From positions 1-64,000 of the forward strand of contig JAUIFH010000002.1 in NCBI GenBank assembly GCA_030429495.1: DNA of 64,000 bases, read 5' to 3'. The translations under genes and the position numbers were made by a program. This stretch comes from Alphaproteobacteria bacterium (GTDB taxonomy: Bacteria > Pseudomonadota > Alphaproteobacteria > Rhodobacterales > Rhodobacteraceae). Of the stretch, positions 16,948 through 23,304 are shown one piece after another (the first letter of the stretch is position 1; each line of letters begins with the position of its first letter). A model generated the notes under the pieces. It saw nothing but the letters and a program-made list of their open reading frames with translations, was not told the origin of the DNA and made no database searches.

Positions 16948-17259
16948 TCAGCCCTTTCTCGCCTCGGGCGCGCCGTCTTCGATCTGGTCGGTCATGCTCT
17001 GCATCATTTTGGTGCAAGCTTCCATCATTGGCATCATCTGCTGCATCATGTTCATCATCGGCATCATGCCCTCCATGCCCTCCATGCCCTCCATGCCGCT
17101 CATGCCCGATGCATCGCCCTGCATCATCTGGCCGGTCATGTCGCTCTCGCCCTGCATCATCGGGTCGGACGAGCTGGACGTATCCTGCGCGACCGCGGCA
17201 GCCGCCAGGAAGGCCCCCGTCACGGAGCCGGTAAGTGCGAACGTCGTGATCTTTTTCAT
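16948..17259 (-). CDS. secreted methionine-rich small protein, probable copper binder
   Basis: This 103-aa protein has a signal peptide (MKKITTFALTGSVTGAFLAA, cleavage near AVAQ). The mature part is unusually rich in Met and acidic residues: MMQGESDMTGQMMQGDASGM, then three or four MEG units and MMPMMNMMQQMMPMMEACTK. One Cys is near the end. Met clusters of this kind bind Cu(I) or Ag(I) in periplasmic copper proteins. I know no exact family. It sits alone between the ScsC-like gene and a small Cys-rich membrane protein, in the same direction. Confidence 0.75.
   Translation of the reverse strand: MKKITTFALTGSVTGAFLAAAAVAQDTSSSSDPMMQGESDMTGQMMQGDASGMSGMEGMEGMEGMMPMMNMMQQMMPMMEACTKMMQSMTDQIEDGAPEARKG
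17065..17100. repeat. four 9-bp tandem units inside the Met-rich gene
   Basis: CATGCCCTC occurs three times in perfect tandem, with a fourth diverged copy (CATGCCGCT). On the coding (minus) strand each unit encodes Glu-Gly-Met, giving the MEG run. Unit number could change by slippage and alter the metal-binding length. The period is far too short for a CRISPR array. Confidence 0.8.
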
Positions 17260-17283
17260 TTTGTACTCCTTTCGATGGGGCGT

Positions 17284-17559
17284 TCAGCCCCTTTGGATTT
17301 CCGACCCGCGGGCCGAATTGGTCTTGGCCGGGCAAGATTTCGAGCCGCCCGTCATACAGAGCCCGAGCGCGCACATGGCGGCGCAGGGCACCACCGCCAG
17401 GATCACGGGGGCAAGGCCGACCGCGGTGAGCCAACCCCAGTTCAAGACGGCGCCGGCGGCAGTGACGGACAGCGCCGCCAGAACAAGGCCGCGCCGACCC
17501 AACGGAAGACGCATCCAGACCCGCTTCGTGGGCCGGGCCAGTTCGGGTGTATCGCTCAT
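17284..17559 (-). CDS. small Cys-rich two-helix membrane protein
   Basis: This 91-aa protein has two hydrophobic helices (LVLAALSVTAAGAVLNWGWL and VGLAPVILAVVPCAAMCALG) followed by CMTGGSKSC. Four cysteines cluster at and after the second helix (CAAMCALGLCMTGGSKSC), which could bind copper or form redox pairs near the membrane surface. No family name is known to me. It is in the leftward copper/thiol cluster, four bases after the TlpA-like gene. Confidence 0.7.
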   Translation of the reverse strand: MSDTPELARPTKRVWMRLPLGRRGLVLAALSVTAAGAVLNWGWLTAVGLAPVILAVVPCAAMCALGLCMTGGSKSCPAKTNSARGSEIQRG

Positions 17560-17562
17560 GTC

Positions 17563-18087
17563 TCAGTTTCTCCTTTCCCGGATGACGGATTCGAACAATT
17601 CCACAGCCTCGGAGCTGTCCCACTCGGCCGGTCCCGCAAGGCGGGAGATCTCGCGCCCCTTGCGGTCGACGAGCAGCGTCGTCGGCAAGCCCAACACCGC
17701 GAAGGCGAGCATCGCCCGCAGGCTTTCCGCGACATAGAGGTCGAGATGCCGGATGCCGATCTCGTCGTAGAAGCGGCGGACCGCCGGCAACCCTGCCCGG
17801 TCGATCGACAGCGGCAGCACATGGAATTCGTCGCCTCCAAGCCGCGCCTGCAGCCGGTCGAGTGTCGGCATCTCCTCGCGACAGGGCACGCACCAGGTTG
17901 CCCAGACATTCACGAGGACGACCCTTCCGCGGAAATCCTCAAGCGTCAGATCGCGCCCTTCGCCGTCCACGAATGGCGGGGAAAGCAGCTCTTGCGGGGC
18001 TTCGTGAAGCCGCATCACCGGGCGTGCAAAGGCCGGGCCAACGGCACCGATCGCTGCTGCACCGGCCAGAAACGCGCGCCGTCTCAT
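17563..18087 (-). CDS. TlpA/ResA-type thiol-disulfide oxidoreductase
   Basis: This 174-aa protein has a twin-arginine-like signal (MRRRAFLAGAAAIGAVGPAFA). The thioredoxin fold shows VVLVNVWATWCVPCREEMPT (WCVPC active site), then LPLSIDRAGLPAVRRFYDE and VLGLPTTLLVDRKGREI with cis-Pro. This group reduces apo-cytochromes or SCO/CuA sites in the periplasm, with CcdA as electron donor. It overlaps the upstream DsbE-like gene by four bases. Confidence 0.88.
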   Translation of the reverse strand: MRRRAFLAGAAAIGAVGPAFARPVMRLHEAPQELLSPPFVDGEGRDLTLEDFRGRVVLVNVWATWCVPCREEMPTLDRLQARLGGDEFHVLPLSIDRAGLPAVRRFYDEIGIRHLDLYVAESLRAMLAFAVLGLPTTLLVDRKGREISRLAGPAEWDSSEAVELFESVIRERRN

Positions 18088-18656
18088 GCCTCGCCTCCTT
18101 CCTGAAGTTGCCGCACGACGGGAAGGATATCCTCCTCGAGCGAGCGCCGGTTGAAGGGACCGACATGCTTGTAGGCGACCCGGCCCTGCGCATCGATCAC
18201 GAAGGTCTCAGGCAGGCCGTAGACCCCCCAGTCGATGGCGACGCGTCCCGACCGGTCCGCGCCGATCCGCGAATATGGGTCGCCGAGTTCCTTCAGGAAG
18301 GACAAGGCCGCGCCGGGATCGTCCTTGTAGTTGATGCCGTAGACCGGCACGCTGCCGGTCTCGGCCAGCTCCACGAGGAGCGGCATCTCAACCCGGCAGG
18401 GCACGCACCAAGAGGCCCAGACGTTGACGATCGACACCTCGCCGCGCAGGTCGGCGGAGGACAGCCCATCCTGTCTTCCCGCGATCGGAGGCAGGCCGAA
18501 TTCCGGGACCGGAGTGCCGATGAGCGTGGATGGCAGACGGTCGTCATTGTTCCGCAGACCCCAGTAGAACGCGCCTCCGAGCGCGCCGAAGGCGGCGACC
18601 GGAAGCAGCGCAAGCAAACTGCGCCGACCGGGTTTGGGATCGGATTCCGCACTCAT
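18084..18656 (-). CDS. CcmG/DsbE-like thioredoxin
   Basis: The product is 190 aa from ATG 18656, which overlaps the cytochrome c stop (ATGA). A membrane anchor (LLALLPVAAFGALGGAFYWG) is followed by VSIVNVWASWCVPCRVEMPL (WCVPC), VYGINYKDDPGAALSFLKEL and YGLPETFVIDAQGRVAYKHV, the DsbE/CcmG pattern. It would reduce heme-binding cysteines during cytochrome c maturation. The cytochrome c gene directly upstream fits that role. Confidence 0.88.
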   Translation of the reverse strand: MSAESDPKPGRRSLLALLPVAAFGALGGAFYWGLRNNDDRLPSTLIGTPVPEFGLPPIAGRQDGLSSADLRGEVSIVNVWASWCVPCRVEMPLLVELAETGSVPVYGINYKDDPGAALSFLKELGDPYSRIGADRSGRVAIDWGVYGLPETFVIDAQGRVAYKHVGPFNRRSLEEDILPVVRQLQEGGEA

Positions 18657-19138
18657 GATCCGCCCTCCGAGTTCGCTGTCACCTGGGCCTGGAATGTTCT
18701 CTGGCGCTCCGGCCACGTGCTCTTGATGTAGACGAGCACCGCAGCGATTTCGGCGTCGCTCAGCGTGCCTCCGAAGCCCGGCATGTCGCTCTCGTAGCCC
18801 GGCACGACCCCGCCGACGCCGAGCTTGGTGATCCTGAACAAATCTTTGTCCGCGTGATGCCAGGTATGCCCGGTCTCATCATGCGGCGGGGCGGGCATCC
18901 GGCCGTTGTCGAGCCGGCGTTTCCAGTCGGGCTGCCCCTCGAGCTTTGCGCCGTGGCAGGAGGCGCAGGTCTCGGCGTAGATATCCCGTCCCGTGGCGAT
19001 TTCTTCGGCGGTGACGGCCTTGCCGAGCACGGTCAGGCCCTCCACGCTCTCGGCACCATCCTGTTGTTGCGCGATCGCCGCGAGTCCGACCAGCGCCGCG
19101 AGAGAGGCGCCGGCCGCAATGGCTGTTTTCTGCTTCAT
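18653..19138 (-). CDS. mono-heme class I cytochrome c
   Basis: This 161-aa secreted protein has a signal peptide (AIAAGASLAALVGLAAIAQQ). The heme motif CASCH lies in GRDIYAETCASCHGAKLEGQ, and a Met ligand is likely in GYESDMPGFGGTLSDAEIAA, the usual cytochrome c ending before the last helix. It probably carries electrons in the periplasm, perhaps for the multicopper oxidase or the thiol system encoded nearby. The genes on either side overlap it. Confidence 0.9.
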   Translation of the reverse strand: MKQKTAIAAGASLAALVGLAAIAQQQDGAESVEGLTVLGKAVTAEEIATGRDIYAETCASCHGAKLEGQPDWKRRLDNGRMPAPPHDETGHTWHHADKDLFRITKLGVGGVVPGYESDMPGFGGTLSDAEIAAVLVYIKSTWPERQRTFQAQVTANSEGGS

Positions 19139-19275
19139 CGCGGCCCCCGAAGATATTTGACCAGCGCCGCGAGGCTGAGGATCAGAACCGCCGTGACAAG
19201 CAGCAGCAGGAGCCCGCCGCCGATCATCATGGCACCCAACATCGATCCGTTCATCAGGCCCATGTGCTCACTCAT
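19135..19275 (-). CDS. 46-aa single-helix membrane protein
   Basis: A short frame fills the gap between the cytochrome c and DUF411 genes. It starts at ATG 19275 (or 19263) inside the end of the DUF411 gene and stops at 19135-19137, overlapping the cytochrome start as ATGA. The N-terminus is Met/His-rich (MSEHMGLMNGSMLGAMMIGG), followed by one long helix (LLLLLVTAVLILSLAALVKY) and a basic end. The tight overlaps on both sides argue that it is real. It resembles other tiny membrane peptides of copper operons, but no family is known to me. Confidence 0.7.
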   Translation of the reverse strand: MSEHMGLMNGSMLGAMMIGGGLLLLLVTAVLILSLAALVKYLRGPR

Positions 19276-19771
19276 CGGAATAGACGGTGATCCCGTCCTC
19301 GCCGAACGCGTAGGTCTTCAGCGTGCCGGTCTTGGCGGGTGCCATGCCGGGGGCGTTCGCCGGCATGCCGGGAAGCGTAATGCCCGCGATCTCCGGCCGC
19401 TCGGTCACCAGCCGCTCGATGATCTCCACCGGCACCAGCCCGCTGACATAGTAGCCGTCGATCTCGGCCAGATGGCAGCCGATGCCCTGCTGCGGAACGC
19501 CGACCGCAACGGAGCGCTCGTCGAATTTCCGGTCGTCGATGCGCGTGACCTGATAGCCATTCGCCTCCATGTATTCGGCATAGGCATCGCAGCATCCGCA
19601 GCCGGGATCGCGCCAGATCGTGATCTGTTTCGAATCATCGGTGGCCGCCGGTGCCGCCGTTCCGTCCGTGCCTTGCGCCGAGGTGAGCGTCGTGAAACCG
19701 AGAGTTCCCGCAACCGCGAGGGCAGTGAGCGCGCCAAAAACGATGGTCTTTTTCATTATAAGCTCCTTCAT
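19268..19771 (-). CDS. DUF411 periplasmic metal-binding protein
   Basis: The product is 167 aa (or 162 from ATG 19756), with a signal peptide. The DUF411 core is clear: ITIWRDPGCGCCDAYAEYME, VTRIDDRKFDERSVAVGVPQ, IGCHLAEIDGYYVSGLVPVE and EIAGITLPGMPANAPGM. The CGCC pair with the later Cys-His are probable copper ligands. DUF411 proteins occur in many copper and silver resistance clusters; the exact role is unproven. It overlaps the BNR-repeat gene by four bases. Confidence 0.9.
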   Translation of the reverse strand: MKELIMKKTIVFGALTALAVAGTLGFTTLTSAQGTDGTAAPAATDDSKQITIWRDPGCGCCDAYAEYMEANGYQVTRIDDRKFDERSVAVGVPQQGIGCHLAEIDGYYVSGLVPVEIIERLVTERPEIAGITLPGMPANAPGMAPAKTGTLKTYAFGEDGITVYSDE

Positions 19772-20712
19772 GCGGCCGCGAGTACGGACCAGGTTACGCC
19801 GCCGTCGCGACTCTGTTGCAGGGCGCCGTCGACAGCGGCGACCACTCTCATCTCGTCGTCAGGGTGAACCGCCACGGCTGAGGCTGCGCCGCTGAGCATG
19901 CGGGCCCAGATGACGCCGCCGTCGCCGGAAGCCCAGATCCCCGACGGCAGCGCGGCATAGAGCGTGCCGGGGGGCGCAGGCGCACTGGCCAGCGCCTGAA
20001 CCGGCTCCCCCGGCGGAAGCGGCGCGGTGCTCGGTGGTGCGTCGCCCGCGGCGAGCGCGTCCATCGCATTGCCGGGTTGAACGTCCTGCCAGCGGCAGAA
20101 GCAGTCGGGAACGCGCGTCAGGCCCGTCTCGGTGCCGGCGTAGATCCAGATCCCGCCCATGCCCGAGGCGAGATCGACCGAGGCGAGCGCCAGAACATCG
20201 CGCTCGGCCTCGTCGAGCCAAGGACGGTCCATGGCGAAGGCCCATGTGCGGCCAGCGTCCTCGCTCTTCCAGAGCCCGTCGCCCCGGACGGCGGCGTAGA
20301 TCATGTCGGAGTTGCCGGCGGCCACGCTGACGGCGGCGACCTCGCCTTCGGCCAGCGCGACGTTGCGGGCTTCCCAGCTGCGCCCGCCGTCCTCGGACAG
20401 GGCGACGCCACCCTCGGCCAGACCGGCGACGATCCGGCCGGGCCTTTCGGGATGTGTCGCGAGCGCGAGAATGCCGGAGGGTGCCGGCGAGGCCGTCCAG
20501 TTGCCGCCGGCATCTTCGCGCCGATAGAGACCCGGCCCAGCGGCAAGCAGCGCGTCCCCGTCGAAGGTGAGCGCTGTCATCGGAGCCTCGCCCGGCCCGG
20601 CGGCGCGCAGGCGCCTCGGCAGGACGAGAAGTCCCACTCCCGCCAGGCCGGCGCCGAGCATGCCGCGGCGGGAGATGTCGGTAGAATGTATTCGCATTTC
20701 GGAACCCATCAT
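19768..20712 (-). CDS. exported BNR-repeat beta-propeller protein
   Basis: This 314-aa protein has a twin-arginine signal (SRRGMLGAGLAGVGLLVLP). The body contains several BNR/sortilin-type units with the Asp-box pattern: RREDAGGNWTAS, LSEDGGRSWEAR, KSEDAGRTWAFA, ASGDGGVIWARM and QSRDGGVTWSVL. These build a propeller like that of Ycf48 or exo-sialidases. In copper clusters such a protein could act as an assembly or binding scaffold for the adjacent multicopper oxidase; that is inference. Confidence 0.8.
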   Translation of the reverse strand: MMGSEMRIHSTDISRRGMLGAGLAGVGLLVLPRRLRAAGPGEAPMTALTFDGDALLAAGPGLYRREDAGGNWTASPAPSGILALATHPERPGRIVAGLAEGGVALSEDGGRSWEARNVALAEGEVAAVSVAAGNSDMIYAAVRGDGLWKSEDAGRTWAFAMDRPWLDEAERDVLALASVDLASGMGGIWIYAGTETGLTRVPDCFCRWQDVQPGNAMDALAAGDAPPSTAPLPPGEPVQALASAPAPPGTLYAALPSGIWASGDGGVIWARMLSGAASAVAVHPDDEMRVVAAVDGALQQSRDGGVTWSVLAAA

Positions 20713-20725
20713 TGTCGTGAATGCC

Positions 20726-22174
20726 TCAGGCGACCCGTATGACGCCCATCATCCCCGCGGCCTGATGCTCGAGGATGTGGCAGTGGAACATCCAGTCGCC
20801 GGGATTGTCGGCGACGAGGGCGATCTCGACCCGCTCGCGCGGCGCCACGAGCACCGTGTCCTGCCATTCGCGATGCAGCGTGGCCTGACCATTCCGGCTG
20901 ATCACCCGGAATGAATGGCCGTGCAGGTGGATCGGGTGGTGGAAGGCGGTCGCGTTGGTCATTGCCAGAACGTGGCTTGCGCCGCGTTCGAGCATGAGCA
21001 TCGGCTCGAGCACATGCCCCTCGGCCGCCTTGCCATTGATGAACCAGATTCCCTGGTCATGCATCATGCCCATCATGCCACTCCCCATCGCGCTCCCCGG
21101 CTGATCGAGCCCCATCTCTCGCATCACCATCCCGCCCATCATGCCGCCCGAGAACGTCACCTCGTGGCGGCGGGCTGCGGCAATGTCGGGCTCGGCCAGG
21201 GGGTTGGCGGGGAGCGTCACGGGCCAGTCGGGCGCGAAGCTGCGCAGGGGCGTCTCGCCATAGGCAAGGTCGACCAGGCGGTACTCGTTGCCTCGGTGGA
21301 AACGGTCGATCACGGGCGTTCCGGATCCCGGATCCTGTCCGAAATCGAGAATGAGATCGGCGCGCATCGCCGGCCCGAGCACGACGAGGCCGCCTTCCGG
21401 GACGTGCGGCGCGACGGGCTGCCCGTCGAGGGCGATCACCTGCGGTTCATGCCCCTCGAAGTCGAGCGCGAAGATCCGCGCATTGGCGGCATTGACGAGC
21501 CGCAGCCTGATGCGCTCACCCGTCTGCACCGCAAAGGTTTCCGGCACCCGGCCATTGATCGTCACCGTGTTGCCGAGACGCCCGGCATGGCTCATGTCGT
21601 GGGCGTTCTCGAAGTCGCCGGCGATCTCGGCCTCGGGCGTCAGCCGCCAGTCATCGAGTACCCAGACCACGTCCCTGTCCACGCGGGGCGGGTTCGGCTC
21701 TTCCACGATGAGCGGACCGTAAAGCCCGCGGCCGACCTGCTCGAAGCTGCGCTGGTGCGGGTGATACCAGAAGGTTCCCGCGTCGAGCGCCTCGAATTCG
21801 TAGACAAACCGATCGCCGGGCGCGATCGGAGGCTGCGTCAGGTGTGGCACGCCATCCATCGCGTTCGGCACCCGCAGCCCGTGCCAGTGAACCGTCGTCT
21901 CCTCGGCGAGCGCGTTTTCGACAATCGCGCGAAGGCGCTGGCCCTGCATCAGGCGAATTTCCGGCCCGGGCACGGAGCCGTTGTAGCACCAGGCGGCGGT
22001 TTCCGGGTACGGTTCGGGTACGAGCCGGGCGCGTGCCGGGGCGGCGCGGAGCGCGATTTCCCGCAAAGCGGGAGCCCCTCGGCCGGCATGCGGCAGGCTC
22101 GCCGCGGCGGTGCCTGCCAGCGCCGTGGCGATGAAACCGCGACGCGAGAGCGCCGGCATCTGGAAATGGGACAT
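20726..22174 (-). CDS. multicopper oxidase (CopA/CueO-like)
   Basis: This 482-aa protein has a twin-arginine signal (SRRGFIATALAGTAAASLP). All copper-site motifs are present: VHWHGLRVP, WYHPHQRS, HHPIHLHGHSF and HCHILEHQAAGM. A Met-rich loop (VTFSGGMMGGMVMREMGLD, GSAMGSGMMGMMHDQG) resembles the CueO methionine-rich insert that binds extra Cu(I). It would oxidise Cu(I) to the less toxic Cu(II) in the periplasm. It precedes the BNR-protein gene with a 13-base gap. Confidence 0.92.
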   Translation of the reverse strand: MSHFQMPALSRRGFIATALAGTAAASLPHAGRGAPALREIALRAAPARARLVPEPYPETAAWCYNGSVPGPEIRLMQGQRLRAIVENALAEETTVHWHGLRVPNAMDGVPHLTQPPIAPGDRFVYEFEALDAGTFWYHPHQRSFEQVGRGLYGPLIVEEPNPPRVDRDVVWVLDDWRLTPEAEIAGDFENAHDMSHAGRLGNTVTINGRVPETFAVQTGERIRLRLVNAANARIFALDFEGHEPQVIALDGQPVAPHVPEGGLVVLGPAMRADLILDFGQDPGSGTPVIDRFHRGNEYRLVDLAYGETPLRSFAPDWPVTLPANPLAEPDIAAARRHEVTFSGGMMGGMVMREMGLDQPGSAMGSGMMGMMHDQGIWFINGKAAEGHVLEPMLMLERGASHVLAMTNATAFHHPIHLHGHSFRVISRNGQATLHREWQDTVLVAPRERVEIALVADNPGDWMFHCHILEHQAAGMMGVIRVA

Positions 22175-22312
22175 GATCTTTCCCTATCTGATCGTCCTGT
22201 CGATGCCGTGCGGCTCGTTATGCCGAGGCAACGGAACGGGACCGTGCGACCGGATGTGGCCACCGGCAAGCACGGCAAGACGACCTCGGCGCCTATGCGC
22301 CGGGCGTCCGGA

Positions 22313-22657
22313 TCAGATGAGGGTACGTGGAGGGCGCTTTGCGGGCGGGCTGGTGAGGCCCCGGAATTCCCGCGCCTGCGCAAATTTAACGGCCTGGCCC
22401 GGAAGCCGCGTGATGCCGTCGCAGGAAGGTGCAGGCAGGGCCGCCAATGCACCGATCCCGCAGACGAAATCGCAGGCGATACCTCCCGCGCTCGCGTCGG
22501 AGCCGCCGCAAGCCTCGCAATCGGCCATCGCCATCGCCGGGTCATTCGCGGTGATCATGCTCGCCGCCATTGCCGCCGATCCCGTCGTATGCGCAACCGT
22601 GCTCGCCGCGAACACGGCAAGAAACACGACGAGAATCAGGCGGGTGATCGACTTCAT
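22313..22657 (-). CDS. small exported Cys-rich protein of a copper cluster
   Basis: This 114-aa protein has an N-terminal signal (SITRLILVVFLAVFAASTVA). The mature part has a Met/Cys region (DPAMAMADCEACGGSDASAG, then GIACDFVCGIGALAAL and PSCDG), giving three cysteine pairs. The layout resembles small periplasmic copper-island proteins of the DUF2946 kind, though I cannot confirm the family. It is the first gene after cueR in the leftward direction. A 138-base gap with no visible gene separates it from the oxidase gene. Confidence 0.6.
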   Translation of the reverse strand: MKSITRLILVVFLAVFAASTVAHTTGSAAMAASMITANDPAMAMADCEACGGSDASAGGIACDFVCGIGALAALPAPSCDGITRLPGQAVKFAQAREFRGLTSPPAKRPPRTLI

Positions 22658-22757
22658 CGCGCGATCTTAGCTTTCGCCTGGGCGGATGCCCAGCGGGGCG
22701 CGTTCCCGATTTGGTGAACGCTGCCGGCAACGTCTCTGTCATTTCCGCGCATGAACA

Positions 22758-23153
22758 TCATTTGGTTCCAGCCTGGGCGAGGTCGTCCATGATCGGACAT
22801 TCTGGCCGCTCGTCGCCATGGCAGCGCACGACGAGATCACGAAGGGTCGCGCTCAGTGCCTGCAATTCGGCGAGTTTGCGGTCGATCCGTGCGAGATGCC
22901 GTTCCGCGATCGCCCGGACGTCCGCGCTCGCGCGATCCCGGTCCTCGTAAAGCGACAGGAGCGTTCGGCATTCCTCGATGCTGAATCCCAGCGACCGGGC
23001 GCGGCCGACGAAGGCCAGCTTGTGAAGATCATAGGATGCGAAATCGCGATAGCCGTTGGTGCCCCGCGCGGGGCGGACGAGACCGATATCCTCGTAGTAT
23101 CGTATGGTCTTCGCGGGAAGCCCGCTTCGTTCAGCCACATTTCCGATGTTCAC
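22758..23153 (-). CDS. cueR: copper-responsive MerR-family activator CueR
   Basis: This 131-aa regulator opens with the winged helix GLPAKTIRYYEDIGLVRPAR and RDFASYDLHKLAFVGRARSL. The C-terminal metal loop reads VVRCHGDERPECPIMDDL: two cysteines eight apart, as in CueR. The Cu(I)/Ag(I) sensors have only these two, and no Cys near residue 78 is present. Two CueR-type promoters lie in the 150-bp gap to copA, one facing each way. It probably controls itself, the copper/thiol cluster downstream and copA. Confidence 0.93.
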   Translation of the reverse strand: MNIGNVAERSGLPAKTIRYYEDIGLVRPARGTNGYRDFASYDLHKLAFVGRARSLGFSIEECRTLLSLYEDRDRASADVRAIAERHLARIDRKLAELQALSATLRDLVVRCHGDERPECPIMDDLAQAGTK

Positions 23154-23184
23154 GACGCGATCCTTCCCGGCATCCGCTGATCGA

Positions 23185-23215
23185 CAATTAGGGCTTCCAC
23201 CCGCTGGAAGGTCAA
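23185..23215 (-). promoter_or_regulatory. CueR-type promoter facing cueR
   Basis: On the minus strand TTGACC (23210-23215) and TAATTG (23185-23190) are 19 bp apart. The spacer holds the dyad CTTCCACCCGCTGGAAG (23194-23210), the same CTTCCA(C/G)-N3-CTGGAAG plan as the copA site. This suggests that CueR activates its own gene and perhaps the leftward operon. Confidence 0.8.
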
Positions 23216-23243
23216 GAGGGCAGCCGGATTTCTTTTCCGCCCC

Positions 23244-23274
23244 TTGACCTTCCAGTAACTGGAAGCGCTATCTG
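23244..23274 (+). promoter_or_regulatory. CueR-type promoter of copA
   Basis: TTGACC (23244-23249) and TATCTG (23269-23274) are 19 bp apart and enclose the perfect dyad CTTCCAGTAACTGGAAG (23249-23265). This is the textbook form of a Cu(I)-responsive CueR promoter. The ATG of copA follows about 30 bases on, behind GGAGGA. Confidence 0.88.
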
Positions 23275-23304
23275 CTGTCTCATAGAAGGAACGGAGGACG
23301 AATC

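Noticed and set aside
17065-17100. Possible CRISPR-like repeat
   Set aside because: The 9-bp units are contiguous and encode Glu-Gly-Met in the Met-rich protein.
22678-22693. Perfect 6-bp hairpin CTGGGC/GCCCAG as a terminator after cueR
   Set aside because: No T-run follows on either strand, so function as an intrinsic terminator is not supported.
20915-22717. A 600-codon rightward frame opposite the multicopper oxidase
   Set aside because: It is a shadow of the oxidase gene, whose copper motifs are complete on the other strand.
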